DNA from: Chryseobacterium vaccae
GTDB lineage: Bacteria > Bacteroidota > Bacteroidia > Flavobacteriales > Weeksellaceae
Assembly (NCBI RefSeq): GCF_009602705.1
Contig: NZ_VSWH01000001.1
Location: 2,728,001 to 2,792,000, forward strand
Length of the DNA stretch: 64,000 nucleotides
Direction of reading: 5' to 3'
The notes under the pieces were generated by a model. That model saw only the letters and a program-made list of their open reading frames with translations, made no database searches and was not told where the DNA came from. Below are positions 55,502 to 63,560 of this stretch, piece by piece (within the stretch, counting starts at the first letter, position 1; the number at the start of each line of letters is the position of its first letter). The translations under genes and the position numbers were made by a program.

Positions 55502-56548
55502 ATGAATATAAAGCTAAAACATTACAATGAATTAGACGGTGTAAGAGCAGTTGCCGTTATCATGGTAATGTTTTTTCATTTTTTTCAGAATATTGACAGC
55601 TCCAGCTCTATCATAAAGCTTAGCCTTTTCGGAAAAACAGGTGTTTCGTTATTTTTTGTATTATCAGGATTTCTCATTACCCGGATATTACTGAATACCA
55701 AAGAAAAGACATCTTATTTCAAATCATTTTATACAAGGAGAGCCCTAAGAATATTCCCTCTATATTTTTTATTTCTTTTCATCTATTATTTTATTTTTCC
55801 GTTGGTTTCGGATTGGCATTTAGCCAGTTTCTCCGAACAAATCTGGTACTGGACTTTTACACAGAATTTTGCTATGACCTTTGGATGGGATAATTTTGGC
55901 CCTAATTATTACTGGTCTTTGGCTGTAGAAGAACACTTTTATCTGTTCTGGCCGTTAATTCTCTATTATTGTCCGATAAAAAAGATTAAATGGACCGTTT
56001 TATTCCTTTGCATCCTTTCTTTTTTAACAAGGGTTATTCTTATTAAAAATAATATTGAAGAATCTCTATTTACTTTCGCAAGATTAGATGAGCTGGCTCT
56101 GGGTTCATTTCTGGCCATCCTGGAACGGGAGAATAAATTAATAAGCAGCAACTCAAAAAAATTCTTTGCAGCTTTTATCATATCATTGTTTCCTTTATTC
56201 TACCTTACTTTTAAAAATGGTTCCTACTCTCTGCTCGATAATAGTATAAGGCATCTAGTACTTGGGCTTGTCTATACAAGTTTTGTGGCTTTCATCGTAT
56301 CTGTTGATTCAAAAAACAGGATAAAACAACTCCTCAACACTCATTTATTCAGCTTTACAGGGAAGATAAGCTATGGACTTTACGTTTACCATCCCACCTG
56401 TTTTTTAATCATTCATTACTATTTAAAAAATACCAGCATTATCCTCAGCTTTATTTTAAGCTTTGGATTGGCCTATATTATTTCCATATTGAGCTACTAT
56501 TTTTTTGAAAAAAGATTTTTAAAACTGAAAAATAAATTTCCCAACTAG
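55502..56548 (+). CDS. Acyltransferase 3 family membrane protein
   Basis: A 348-residue integral membrane acyltransferase (OafA/YrhL type). It opens with YNELDGVRAVAVIMVMFFHFF, in which the R and H of the R-x(10)-H catalytic pair lie. The blocks GVSLFFVLSGFLI and NYYWSLAVEEHFYLFWPL are family hallmarks. About ten hydrophobic segments are seen and no C-terminal SGNH domain. Such enzymes O-acetylate or acylate surface polysaccharides. No glycan cluster is nearby, so the acceptor is unknown. Confidence 0.9.
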   Translation: MNIKLKHYNELDGVRAVAVIMVMFFHFFQNIDSSSSIIKLSLFGKTGVSLFFVLSGFLITRILLNTKEKTSYFKSFYTRRALRIFPLYFLFLFIYYFIFPLVSDWHLASFSEQIWYWTFTQNFAMTFGWDNFGPNYYWSLAVEEHFYLFWPLILYYCPIKKIKWTVLFLCILSFLTRVILIKNNIEESLFTFARLDELALGSFLAILERENKLISSNSKKFFAAFIISLFPLFYLTFKNGSYSLLDNSIRHLVLGLVYTSFVAFIVSVDSKNRIKQLLNTHLFSFTGKISYGLYVYHPTCFLIIHYYLKNTSIILSFILSFGLAYIISILSYYFFEKRFLKLKNKFPN

Positions 56549-56672
56549 ACTTTATTCAAGTAAAAATCTCCCTATACAAAAAGATACTTCAGAACTGCCA
56601 GAATACCCGCTAAAATGTTGATCTTGAAAATGTCTTCAGTTCTATTAAAAGAAAGTTCCGTTTACAGGAAAT

Positions 56673-57941
56673 TTACTTCATTTTCAAAATCTCCTCTCTC
56701 CCCGGTCCGGTAGAAAGATAAGCCACAGGGATTTTCAGTTCCTCTTCCAGAAAGGAAATAAATTCTTTTAATTCATCCGGTAATTCTGAAATTCTTTTTA
56801 TTGCCTTAACATCGGCATCCCAGCCTTTCAGCCATTTAAGGACAGGTTTTATATTTTCAGAAAGCCTGCCTGAAACGGACTCCATGCTTCCGTTTTCCAG
56901 TTCATAATGAGTACAAATAGCGACTGACTTCATTCCGCTCAAAACATCTGCCTTTGTAAGAACCAGCTGGGTAACTCCGCCGACCATCACAGCATATTTC
57001 AAAGCAGGAAGGTCAAGCCAGCCTATTCTTCTGGGCCGTCCTGTATTGGAACCGAACTCATGGCCTATAGTTCTTATTTTTTCTCCCTCTTCATTAAAGA
57101 TCTCCGTTGGAAATACTCCGTTTCCTACTCTTGTACAATAGGCTTTAGCAATACCATAGATCTCACCGACTTTTTTCGGGGAAACACCCAATCCACTGCA
57201 TGCCCCTGCTGCCGTAGTTGAGGAAGAGGTAACGTAAGGATAAGTTCCATGATCAATGTCCAACATTACTGCCTGGGAGCCCTCTGCCAAGATCTTTTTC
57301 CCTTCAGATAAAGCATTATTCAGATAGATTTCCGTATCTGTGCATCTGAATTTCTTAAGAAAATCCACTGCATCAAAAAATTCGCTGCTGATCTCTTCAA
57401 TAGAAGGCAATATCATATCTCCTCCGGCAAGAAATCTGTAATCTCTTTTTAAGATTTGCTCTGTTCTATTTTTAAAATCCTGGGAATACATATCTTCCAC
57501 CCTTAAGTTCTGTCTTAAAATCTTGTTGGAATACGCCTGTGCAATGCCGTTTTTGGTAGTTCCTATCGTAGTATAATCCGGATTTCCCTCCATAAAAACA
57601 TCCAGAAGCTTATGGGTCGGAAGTACGAAATGGGCCTTTCGGGAGATAACCAGATTGTTTTCCGGGTGAATGCTTTCATCAAATAACTGCAGATTCAAAA
57701 TCTCTTTTTTCAGGCTTACCGGGTCTAAAACTACCCCCGTTCCGACAACATTCTGTAATCCCTTCATAAAAATCCCCGAAGGAATTGATTTAAGGGTGAT
57801 TCTTTTGCCATTTCTCTCAATGCTGTGCCCTGCGTTCGCTCCACCGTTAAAACGTGCTGTAATGTTGTAGTTTTCGCTGATGAGGTCTATAAACTTTCCT
57901 TTTCCTTCATCTCCCCACTGCAATCCTAATACAATATCCAT
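56673..57941 (-). CDS. purA: Adenylosuccinate synthase, divergent form
   Basis: A 422-residue enzyme joining IMP and aspartate with GTP to form adenylosuccinate. WGDEGKGK holds catalytic Asp11, and NAGHS holds His39. TGRPRR is intact and DIDHGTYPYVTSSSTTAAGA is close to the normal form. The loop normally TTGRGIGPAY reads TTKNGIAQAY here, with the following Lys and Arg (equivalents of E. coli Lys140 and Arg143) kept; AEGSQAVML replaces EGAQGTLL. The catalytic pair rules out a phage PurZ-like enzyme lacking the Asp. It may be a second, divergent PurA copy rather than the main one. The ATG at 57941 opens the usual N-terminus. Confidence 0.88.
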   Translation of the reverse strand: MDIVLGLQWGDEGKGKFIDLISENYNITARFNGGANAGHSIERNGKRITLKSIPSGIFMKGLQNVVGTGVVLDPVSLKKEILNLQLFDESIHPENNLVISRKAHFVLPTHKLLDVFMEGNPDYTTIGTTKNGIAQAYSNKILRQNLRVEDMYSQDFKNRTEQILKRDYRFLAGGDMILPSIEEISSEFFDAVDFLKKFRCTDTEIYLNNALSEGKKILAEGSQAVMLDIDHGTYPYVTSSSTTAAGACSGLGVSPKKVGEIYGIAKAYCTRVGNGVFPTEIFNEEGEKIRTIGHEFGSNTGRPRRIGWLDLPALKYAVMVGGVTQLVLTKADVLSGMKSVAICTHYELENGSMESVSGRLSENIKPVLKWLKGWDADVKAIKRISELPDELKEFISFLEEELKIPVAYLSTGPGREEILKMK

Positions 57942-57959
57942 ATTTAAAATTTTATGGTA

Positions 57960-57967
57960 CAAAGCTA
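57960..57967 (-). promoter_or_regulatory. Promoter -7 box for purA
   Basis: CAAAGCTA reads TAGCTTTG on the minus strand, 19 bases before the ATG. Confidence 0.55.
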
Positions 57968-57988
57968 TGATCGTTATAAAAGGCGGCC

Positions 57989-58004
57989 ATTGTCATTTGG
58001 CAAA
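57989..58004. promoter_or_regulatory. Near-palindromic operator candidate upstream of purA
   Basis: ATTGTCATTTGGCAAA matches the perfect palindrome at 58702-58717 in 14 of 16 positions. It lies about 48-63 bases before the purA ATG, just upstream of the -7 box at 57960. Confidence 0.5.
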
Positions 58005-58077
58005 AAAGTTCTTTTTAAGAAGAAAGCCGGAAGAGGGAGGATGAAAGTTACAAATACTATACCTTCGGAATGTCTAT

Positions 58078-58647
58078 TTAAAGAATATTTCTTCTTATCC
58101 TGCTTAATGAAGAAGGAGTAATTCCGAGATAGGAAGCCAGCATGGATTGAGGAACCCTGTTCGCAAGGCCCGGATAATGTTCCAGAAAATGGATATACCG
58201 GGATTTTGCATTCAGATTGAGCATGGTACTGGCTACTTTAAGCTTATTTTCGGCAACAAAGGCATGAAGCTTTGAAAAAAGAACAGGCCATGCTGAAATT
58301 TCATTTTCCAACATTTTAAAATGATCAAAATTGATCTCCAACAGAACGGCATCTGTGATAGCTTCAATATATTCATTGGACGGAACCTGATCGGCAAATC
58401 CGTGAAAATCTCCGATAAACCGGCCTTCATAAATAAAAAAACGGGTAAAATCATCACCTTGCTTATTATAATATAAAGAACGGAATACACCCTCTTTCAC
58501 AAAAGCAATCTTACGACTGACTTTTCCGGCTTCTACGAAAACATCACCTTTCTGAATGACCGTTTCCTGAAGCCCTTCAACGATCAGCTGTTCTTCTCTT
58601 TCATTCAGTATTCCGAATTTCCGGATATAATTCAACAATTCTTTCAT
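58078..58647 (-). CDS. Crp/Fnr family transcriptional regulator
   Basis: A 189-residue regulator. The cyclic-nucleotide-binding beta barrel (about 10-115) includes KGDVFVEAGKVSRKIAFVKEG, and there is no Fnr-type cysteine cluster. The C-terminal winged helix-turn-helix (about 160-188) reads RVPQSMLASYLGITPSSLSRIRR. Bacteroidota have many such single-domain regulators with unknown ligands. It is divergent from ku, and a 16-bp palindrome with Crp/Fnr geometry lies between them; a near copy lies upstream of purA, the next gene downstream. Confidence 0.9.
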   Translation of the reverse strand: MKELLNYIRKFGILNEREEQLIVEGLQETVIQKGDVFVEAGKVSRKIAFVKEGVFRSLYYNKQGDDFTRFFIYEGRFIGDFHGFADQVPSNEYIEAITDAVLLEINFDHFKMLENEISAWPVLFSKLHAFVAENKLKVASTMLNLNAKSRYIHFLEHYPGLANRVPQSMLASYLGITPSSLSRIRRNIL

Positions 58648-58701
58648 ATTAAAAAAGAGTCCTTTGGAAATTTAAAGGTAGAAAAAACCGCTGTAAAAGC
58701 C

Positions 58702-58717
58702 ATTGCCATTTGGCAAT
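58702..58717. promoter_or_regulatory. Perfect 16-bp palindrome between the Crp/Fnr gene and ku
   Basis: ATTGCCATTTGGCAAT is its own reverse complement except for the central TT. Read as TTGCC-N4-GGCAA it has the half-site length and spacing of Crp/Fnr operators (compare TTGAT-N4-ATCAA for Fnr). It is centred 62 bases from the Crp/Fnr ATG and 79 bases from the ku ATG. Confidence 0.6.
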
Positions 58718-58788
58718 AAAGGATAGAAAATGTACCACACGCGCTTTCATCGGCATGCTAATTGATTGATTTTTAAAAACGTAAGACA

Positions 58789-59574
58789 ATGAAAGCAATT
58801 TGGAATGGCGCCATTGGCTTCGGTTTAGTAAATATTCCCGTTAAAATTTACTCCGCCACCGAAACCAGCAAACTGGACCTCGATATGCTCGACAAATCTG
58901 ACTTTTCTAACATCAAATTCAAAAGAGTAAATGAAAATACGGGAAAAGAAGTGAAATGGGAAAACATTGTAAAAGGTTATCTCATGGATGATCAGTACAT
59001 CGTTCTGAACGATGAAGACTACGCAGCAGCAAATCCGGAAAAAACAAAGATACTTTCCATAGACCAGTTTGTAAAGGAAGATGAGGTAGACAGTGTTTAT
59101 TTTGAAACCCCTTATTATCTGGAGCCACAGAAAAATGGTGAAAATGCTTACAGGCTTCTGCTGAAAGCTCTTGAAGAAACCGGAATGGCCGGGATAGGAA
59201 CTTTTGTGCTTCGTGAAAGTGAGGCCATCGGACTTATCCGTCCGTATAATGATGACATCCTTGTTCTGAATCGTCTGAGGTTTGATCAGGAAATCAGAGA
59301 TTACGCGGACCTGAAAATACCTGCTAAAAAAACTCCAAAGCCTGCCGAGCTGAAAATGGCCGTAAGCCTTATCAAGCAGCTTTCACAGGATTTTGATCCT
59401 CAAATGTATAAAGACACCTATTCTGATGAGCTGATGAAGATCATTAAGCAGAAAGCAAAAGGTAAAAATATAAAAGCTCCAAAAGCTGAACCTGCCAAAG
59501 AAGGCAAAGTGATTGACCTGATGGCTCAGCTAAAAGCAAGTTTACAGCATTCTAAATCTAAATCCGCATCCTGA
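58789..59574 (+). CDS. ku: Ku protein for non-homologous end joining
   Basis: A 261-residue bacterial Ku homologue that binds DNA ends as a ring-shaped dimer and recruits LigD. The opening WNGAIGFGLVNIPVKIYSAT, the RVNENTGKEVKW and GYLMDDQYIVLNDED blocks, YYLEP and LRESEAIGLIRPYNDDILVLNRLRF are family marks. A short Lys-rich C-terminus (KAKGKNIKAPKAEP) provides the usual basic tail. Its TGA overlaps the ATG of the phosphoesterase ORF by one base, so the genes are translationally coupled. It is divergent from the Crp/Fnr gene. Confidence 0.96.
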   Translation: MKAIWNGAIGFGLVNIPVKIYSATETSKLDLDMLDKSDFSNIKFKRVNENTGKEVKWENIVKGYLMDDQYIVLNDEDYAAANPEKTKILSIDQFVKEDEVDSVYFETPYYLEPQKNGENAYRLLLKALEETGMAGIGTFVLRESEAIGLIRPYNDDILVLNRLRFDQEIRDYADLKIPAKKTPKPAELKMAVSLIKQLSQDFDPQMYKDTYSDELMKIIKQKAKGKNIKAPKAEPAKEGKVIDLMAQLKASLQHSKSKSAS

Positions 59575-60179
59575 TGGCTCTTAAAGATTATCACAACAAA
59601 AGAAAGTTCGATGAAACCAGCGAACCGAAAGGAAAAACAAAAAAAAGCATAGACAAACTTATTTTTGTAGTTCAGAGACATGCCGCAACGCGACTTCATT
59701 ATGATTTCAGACTGGAAATGGAAGGCGTACTGAAAAGCTGGGCTGTTCCGAAAGGACCTTCGCTCGATCCGAAAGATAAACGTCTTGCGATGATGGTTGA
59801 GGATCATCCCTATGATTACAAAGACTTTGAAGGCAATATTCCGGAAGGTAATTACGGTGCCGGACAGGTAGAAGTCTGGGACAGCGGGACCTACGAACCT
59901 CTGGAAGAAAACTCTAAACTGTCTGATGAAAAGGAGCTGTTAAAAGAACTTCACGCCGGTTCGTTAAAATTTATTTTGCACGGAAAAAAACTGAAGGGTG
60001 AGTTTGCCCTCGTTAAAATGAAAAACACAGAAGACAATGCTTGGCTGCTGATTAAACATAAAGATGAATTTGCAGAGAGTTCTTATGATGCGGAAGACAA
60101 CACCTCACCCAAATCTTTGGTAACGAAATTTTTAGAGGAAAAAAAAAGCCTAAAAAACAACGGAAGAAAGAAGTCATAA
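59574..60179 (+). CDS. ligD: LigD 3'-phosphoesterase module (5' part of a split ligD)
   Basis: A 201-residue ORF matching the N-terminal phosphoesterase domain of LigD, which trims 3' ends. FVVQRHAATRLHYDFRLEMEG and VPKGPSLDPKDKR are family blocks. His36, His42, Asp44 and His78 keep the spacing of the Pseudomonas LigD metal site (His42, His48, Asp50, His84). The last ten residues after the A tract (about KSLKNNGRKKS) are read in the wrong frame relative to the ligase ORF. In the -1 frame the sequence continues without a stop through the linker into the ligase domain. Standalone phosphoesterase ORFs exist in other bacteria, but here the frame evidence favours a split gene. Confidence 0.9.
   Translation: MALKDYHNKRKFDETSEPKGKTKKSIDKLIFVVQRHAATRLHYDFRLEMEGVLKSWAVPKGPSLDPKDKRLAMMVEDHPYDYKDFEGNIPEGNYGAGQVEVWDSGTYEPLEENSKLSDEKELLKELHAGSLKFILHGKKLKGEFALVKMKNTEDNAWLLIKHKDEFAESSYDAEDNTSPKSLVTKFLEEKKSLKNNGRKKS
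60139..60147 (+). other. A9 tract joining the two ligD frames (frameshift site)
   Basis: Nine A between GAGG and GCC. Read in the phosphoesterase frame it gives GAA AAA AAA AGC; a -1 slip, or a tenth A in the mRNA, gives GAA AAA AAA AAG CCT and enters the ligase frame, which is open from before 60119 to 62125. A small hairpin (GAAGT/ACTTC, 60170-60183) lies 22 bases downstream; it looks too weak to be a clear stimulator. Confidence 0.7.
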
Positions 60180-60250
60180 CTTCAGAAAAAAGCTTCAGAA
60201 ACTTTAATTCCCTAACGAATGAGAAGAAGCTTAAATCCTTCATCAGACCA

Positions 60251-62125
60251 ATGGTTGCCAAATCATCTGAAAAAGCATTTGATGATGAGAAATGGATCTT
60301 TGAAATAAAATGGGACGGCTATAGAGCCATTGCAGACCTCAGCCATGATGACCCCTTATTCTATTCCCGAAACGGAATTTCGTTTTTATCAAAATTCGGA
60401 AAAATCGCAGAAGACTTCAGCACTCAGAAATATAAGATGATTCTGGATGGTGAAATTGTGGCTTATGATCATAACGGAAGACCTAGTTTTCAGCTATTAC
60501 AACAGATCGGAGACAATCCTGAGCAGGCTCTGGCTTATCAGGTCTTTGATCTTCTTTGGCTGAACGGCTATTCCACCGAAGATCTTCCCCTTCTGCAGCG
60601 GAAGGAACTGCTTAAAGAAGCTTTAACAGAAACAGAAATCATTAAATATTGTGATCATATTCCGGAAAAAGGAACTGCCTTTTTTAAACAGATGAAAAAA
60701 ATGAAACTTGAAGGGATGATCGCAAAAAAAGCAGATAGCCGATATATTGAAAATCACAGAACCGGTGACTGGCTGAAAATAAAGTTCAGCAATACAGATG
60801 AAGCTATCATCTGCGGTTTTACAGAGCCGAGGGGTTCACGTGAGAGCTTCGGTGCATTGATCTTAGGAAAATTTATGAATGGTAAACTTAAGTACTGCGG
60901 TCATACAGGAACCGGCTTTAACAATGAATCATTAAAACAGCTTCACCAACAGCTTCAGAAACTGACTATAAAAACCTCTCCGTTTGAAACGATTCCTAAA
61001 ACCAATATGCCTGTTATCTGGACGAAACCTGAGCTGGTTTGTGAAATTAAATATTCGGAAATCACCAAAGACGGCATCTACCGCCATTCTGTTTTTGTAA
61101 CTCTCCGGGAAGACAAAGAGCCCGAAGAAATTGCAGAGGCTGAAAATAAATTAAGTTCAAACCGCAAACATCCAAAAATAATGAAAGCCAAAAGTTCGTT
61201 AAAAAAAACTGAAAATTCTGAAAAAGAAATTACTCTAAATAAGCATAAGGTAAAACTTACCAATCAGGATAAGATTTATTTTCCAAAAGATGGTATTACC
61301 AAAGGGGATGTGATAGAATATTATCAGTCTGTTGCCTCGTATATCCTTCCCTATCTTAAAAACCGGCCTTTGTCTCTGAACCGTTTTCCGAACGGCATTG
61401 AAGAGCAAGGCTTTTATCAGAAGGATGCCGGTGATAGCATTCCTGAATGGATCAAAACGACACAGGTCTACTCGGAATCCAATGATAAATATATTGATTA
61501 TATCTACTGTAATGACAAAGCAACTCTGGCTTATCTGAATAATTTAGGCTGTATTGATCTCAACCCATGGAACAGTTCCCTGCCCGACCTGGAACATCCT
61601 GATTATCTTGTTCTGGACCTTGACCCATCAAAAAAGAACACATTTGATGATGTAGTTGAAACGGCCCTGCAGGTAAATGAAGTTTTAAAATCCGTTAAAG
61701 TGAAAGGCTATTGCAAAACTTCCGGAAGCACAGGAATCCACATTTATATTCCGATGGATGGGAAATATGATTTTGAACAGGTAAAAGATTTTGCACACAT
61801 CCTGATGAAGCAGGTAAATGAAAAACTTCCCAAAATCACTACTCTGGAAAGAAGTCTTCAGAAAAGAGATGATAAAAAAATCTATCTCGATTATCTGCAG
61901 AACAGAACAGGACAGACTTTAGCGAGCGCATATAGTTTAAGGCCTAAAGAAGGAACCGCTGTTTCTATGCCGCTGGAATGGAATGAACTGAAACCTGGAT
62001 TGAAACCTATTGACTTCAATATTCATAATGCGCTTGAAAGGATTAAAGAGAAGGGAGATTTATTTAAACCCGTTCTGGAAAAGGGAATTGATATGATGAA
62101 GACATTGGAATTGTTGCAGCCATAA
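60251..62125 (+). CDS. ligD: LigD ATP-dependent ligase and polymerase modules (3' part of a split ligD)
   Basis: A 624-residue ORF from its first ATG. The ligase domain has the adenylation motif EIKWDGYR (Lys20), DGEIVAYD and LEGMIAKK, then an OB domain to about residue 300. The polymerase (primase-type, AEP) domain follows (about 330-620) with LVLDLDPS giving Asp456 and Asp458, and GSTGIHIYIP. The ATG at 60251 is the Met of the conserved RPMVAK motif, so it is internal: the frame is open 130 bases further up and encodes RKKEVITSEKSF ... SFIRP before it. A fused protein would have about 850 residues in the normal phosphoesterase-ligase-polymerase order. Its stop lies one base from the stop of the convergent DUF922 gene. 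Confidence 0.93.
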   Translation: MVAKSSEKAFDDEKWIFEIKWDGYRAIADLSHDDPLFYSRNGISFLSKFGKIAEDFSTQKYKMILDGEIVAYDHNGRPSFQLLQQIGDNPEQALAYQVFDLLWLNGYSTEDLPLLQRKELLKEALTETEIIKYCDHIPEKGTAFFKQMKKMKLEGMIAKKADSRYIENHRTGDWLKIKFSNTDEAIICGFTEPRGSRESFGALILGKFMNGKLKYCGHTGTGFNNESLKQLHQQLQKLTIKTSPFETIPKTNMPVIWTKPELVCEIKYSEITKDGIYRHSVFVTLREDKEPEEIAEAENKLSSNRKHPKIMKAKSSLKKTENSEKEITLNKHKVKLTNQDKIYFPKDGITKGDVIEYYQSVASYILPYLKNRPLSLNRFPNGIEEQGFYQKDAGDSIPEWIKTTQVYSESNDKYIDYIYCNDKATLAYLNNLGCIDLNPWNSSLPDLEHPDYLVLDLDPSKKNTFDDVVETALQVNEVLKSVKVKGYCKTSGSTGIHIYIPMDGKYDFEQVKDFAHILMKQVNEKLPKITTLERSLQKRDDKKIYLDYLQNRTGQTLASAYSLRPKEGTAVSMPLEWNELKPGLKPIDFNIHNALERIKEKGDLFKPVLEKGIDMMKTLELLQP

Positions 62126-62126
62126 A

Positions 62127-62633
62127 TTAATAAAGCATTTCTTTAATTAATTTACTATACTCTTCCTGTTTTTTAAAGTCCCTGCCCATGTCTGTATCAA
62201 TTTCATATTTATCCTGAAATTCAAGGTGCTCTTTATACATATCATCATATGTTTTTTGAAATTTTTCTATAAAGTCCTGTGAACCTTTGATCTCGACATC
62301 TATTTTCTTCTGCAATTTTTTTGCGAATATTTCCGCAATATCAAAATGGCCCTGCTCATGGGCTAAAAGTTGCAGTGTTTTATACTCAGGTTTTACCCAA
62401 GATGACAATTGATCAAAATCAGCATATATTTTAACTTTAATTCTTCCTGTCCAAATAGATTGTGATAAGATTTTGAATTTTATACTGACTGAAGAAACAG
62501 CAGCTGCCGTACTTATACCAATTTCACCCTTAAAATCATCAAATGACAACCTATTTTGGCGATTCCATTCAAGGTTCTGTTGTGAAAAACATAAAGAGGG
62601 TATTAAAATAAAAATTGATAGCAATAGTTTCAT
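62127..62633 (-). CDS. DUF922-type putative zinc protease, exported
   Basis: A 168-residue protein with a signal peptide (MKLLLSIFILIPSLCFSQ). LLAHEQGHFDIAE (His92, Glu93, His96, Asp98) is an HExxH-x-D zinc-protease-like motif, typical of DUF922 proteins. The N-terminal LEWNRQNRLSFDDFKG is also family-like. It is probably periplasmic; the substrate is unknown. I use the ATG at 62633, which starts the signal peptide; the ORF extends to 62705 but that region overlaps the SDR gene. Confidence 0.85.
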   Translation of the reverse strand: MKLLLSIFILIPSLCFSQQNLEWNRQNRLSFDDFKGEIGISTAAAVSSVSIKFKILSQSIWTGRIKVKIYADFDQLSSWVKPEYKTLQLLAHEQGHFDIAEIFAKKLQKKIDVEIKGSQDFIEKFQKTYDDMYKEHLEFQDKYEIDTDMGRDFKKQEEYSKLIKEMLY

Positions 62634-62641
62634 AATACAAA

Positions 62642-63376
62642 TCAAGGAAGTTTTGCGACCAGGCTTTCCGGTAATATTTTCAAAATCAAATAAATAATTT
62701 TCCACTTAAAATTGGGAACAATAGTAAAGGTATTTCCAGCATTCACAATGAATTTCGCTACATAGTCCGGTTCCATAATCAGAGATTCATTCAGTTGCAG
62801 CCCTTCATTGATCTTGGTTCTGATGTAGCCAATCACCAAAACATTTACAATAATTTTTCTGAAAGCAAGCTCCTGTCGTAACCCTGCTAAATACTGGGTA
62901 AATGCAGCTTTCGTACTTCCATATACAAAATTGCTTTTTCTTCCCCTTACTCCGGAAAGCGAAGACAATCCGACAATCCTTTCCAGATTTCTATTGCTTT
63001 GATCCGTTGCAATGATGTTTAGGATAGATACCGCCCCCATATAATTAACCTGCATCATCTGGCTGGCTCCTTTAAAATCTTTTAATGCTTTTTCATTATC
63101 CACTAAAAATCCGGCAGCATACACCACAATATGAGGTTTTGCAGGAAGGCTGTCATAAAATGACTGGTGAGAATCAAAATCTACAGCGTCAAAGTACAAA
63201 ATTCTGATTTTTGAAGCATCCAGACTGTTCTCTGTCACAAATTTCTCCAGTGATCTGGTATCCCGTGAAGCCGCCATTACTGAAAATCCTTTTTCAATAT
63301 ACTGTTTTATACACTGCTTGGCCACATCTGAATTGGCTCCTAAAATGAGAACGTTTTTGCCTGTATTCTGATTCAT
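62642..63376 (-). CDS. SDR family NAD(P)-dependent oxidoreductase (DprE2-like)
   Basis: A 244-residue short-chain dehydrogenase. The cofactor loop is GANSDVA (13-19), NMG-like Asn111, Ser138, Tyr152 and Lys156 (YGSTK) form the catalytic set. The C-terminal pattern after IRTKIN (DYVAKFIVNAG ... LKILPESLVAKLP) resembles DprE2-type decaprenylphosphoryl 2-keto reductases, though the partner DprE1 oxidase is not in the window. It ends 8 bases before the DUF922 ATG on the same strand. Confidence 0.87.
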   Translation of the reverse strand: MNQNTGKNVLILGANSDVAKQCIKQYIEKGFSVMAASRDTRSLEKFVTENSLDASKIRILYFDAVDFDSHQSFYDSLPAKPHIVVYAAGFLVDNEKALKDFKGASQMMQVNYMGAVSILNIIATDQSNRNLERIVGLSSLSGVRGRKSNFVYGSTKAAFTQYLAGLRQELAFRKIIVNVLVIGYIRTKINEGLQLNESLIMEPDYVAKFIVNAGNTFTIVPNFKWKIIYLILKILPESLVAKLP

Positions 63377-63380
63377 TCCA

Positions 63381-63388
63381 CAAAGATA
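63381..63388 (-). promoter_or_regulatory. Promoter -7 box very close to the SDR start
   Basis: CAAAGATA reads TATCTTTG on the minus strand and lies only 5 bases from the ATG. If real, transcription would start at or near the A of the start codon (a leaderless mRNA). Confidence 0.4.
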
Positions 63389-63450
63389 TTTTATTTGTTT
63401 TTATTGGATGAAATAGAACAGTCTTAAATATACATCCGATTATACCAACT

Positions 63451-63484
63451 AAACCCGACAGGCTTTAGAAACCTGTTAGGTTTC
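63451..63484. repeat. Imperfect palindrome of a Bacteroidota intergenic repeat type
   Basis: AAACCCGACAGG - CTTTAGAAA - CCTGTTAGGTTT resembles the AACCTGTCAGGTT-type palindromes scattered in flavobacterial gaps. It has no T tract and is not a clear terminator. Confidence 0.5.
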
Positions 63485-63560
63485 AATTAAGATTCTCAAA
63501 ATACAGAGTTCTATATCTCTAATCAGGTTATTTCTCTTTAAATTCTTTTTAATAAAAAAA

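Noticed and set aside
56673..57941. A phage PurZ-type enzyme (2-aminoadenine pathway)
   Set aside because: PurZ lacks the catalytic Asp of GDEGKGK; here it is present, and no other phage or Z-genome gene is nearby.
59574..60179. Phosphoesterase ORF as a complete standalone LigD-like enzyme
   Set aside because: Standalone forms exist, but the ligase frame remains open across the junction and the ligase ATG falls inside a conserved motif, so a split gene fits better.
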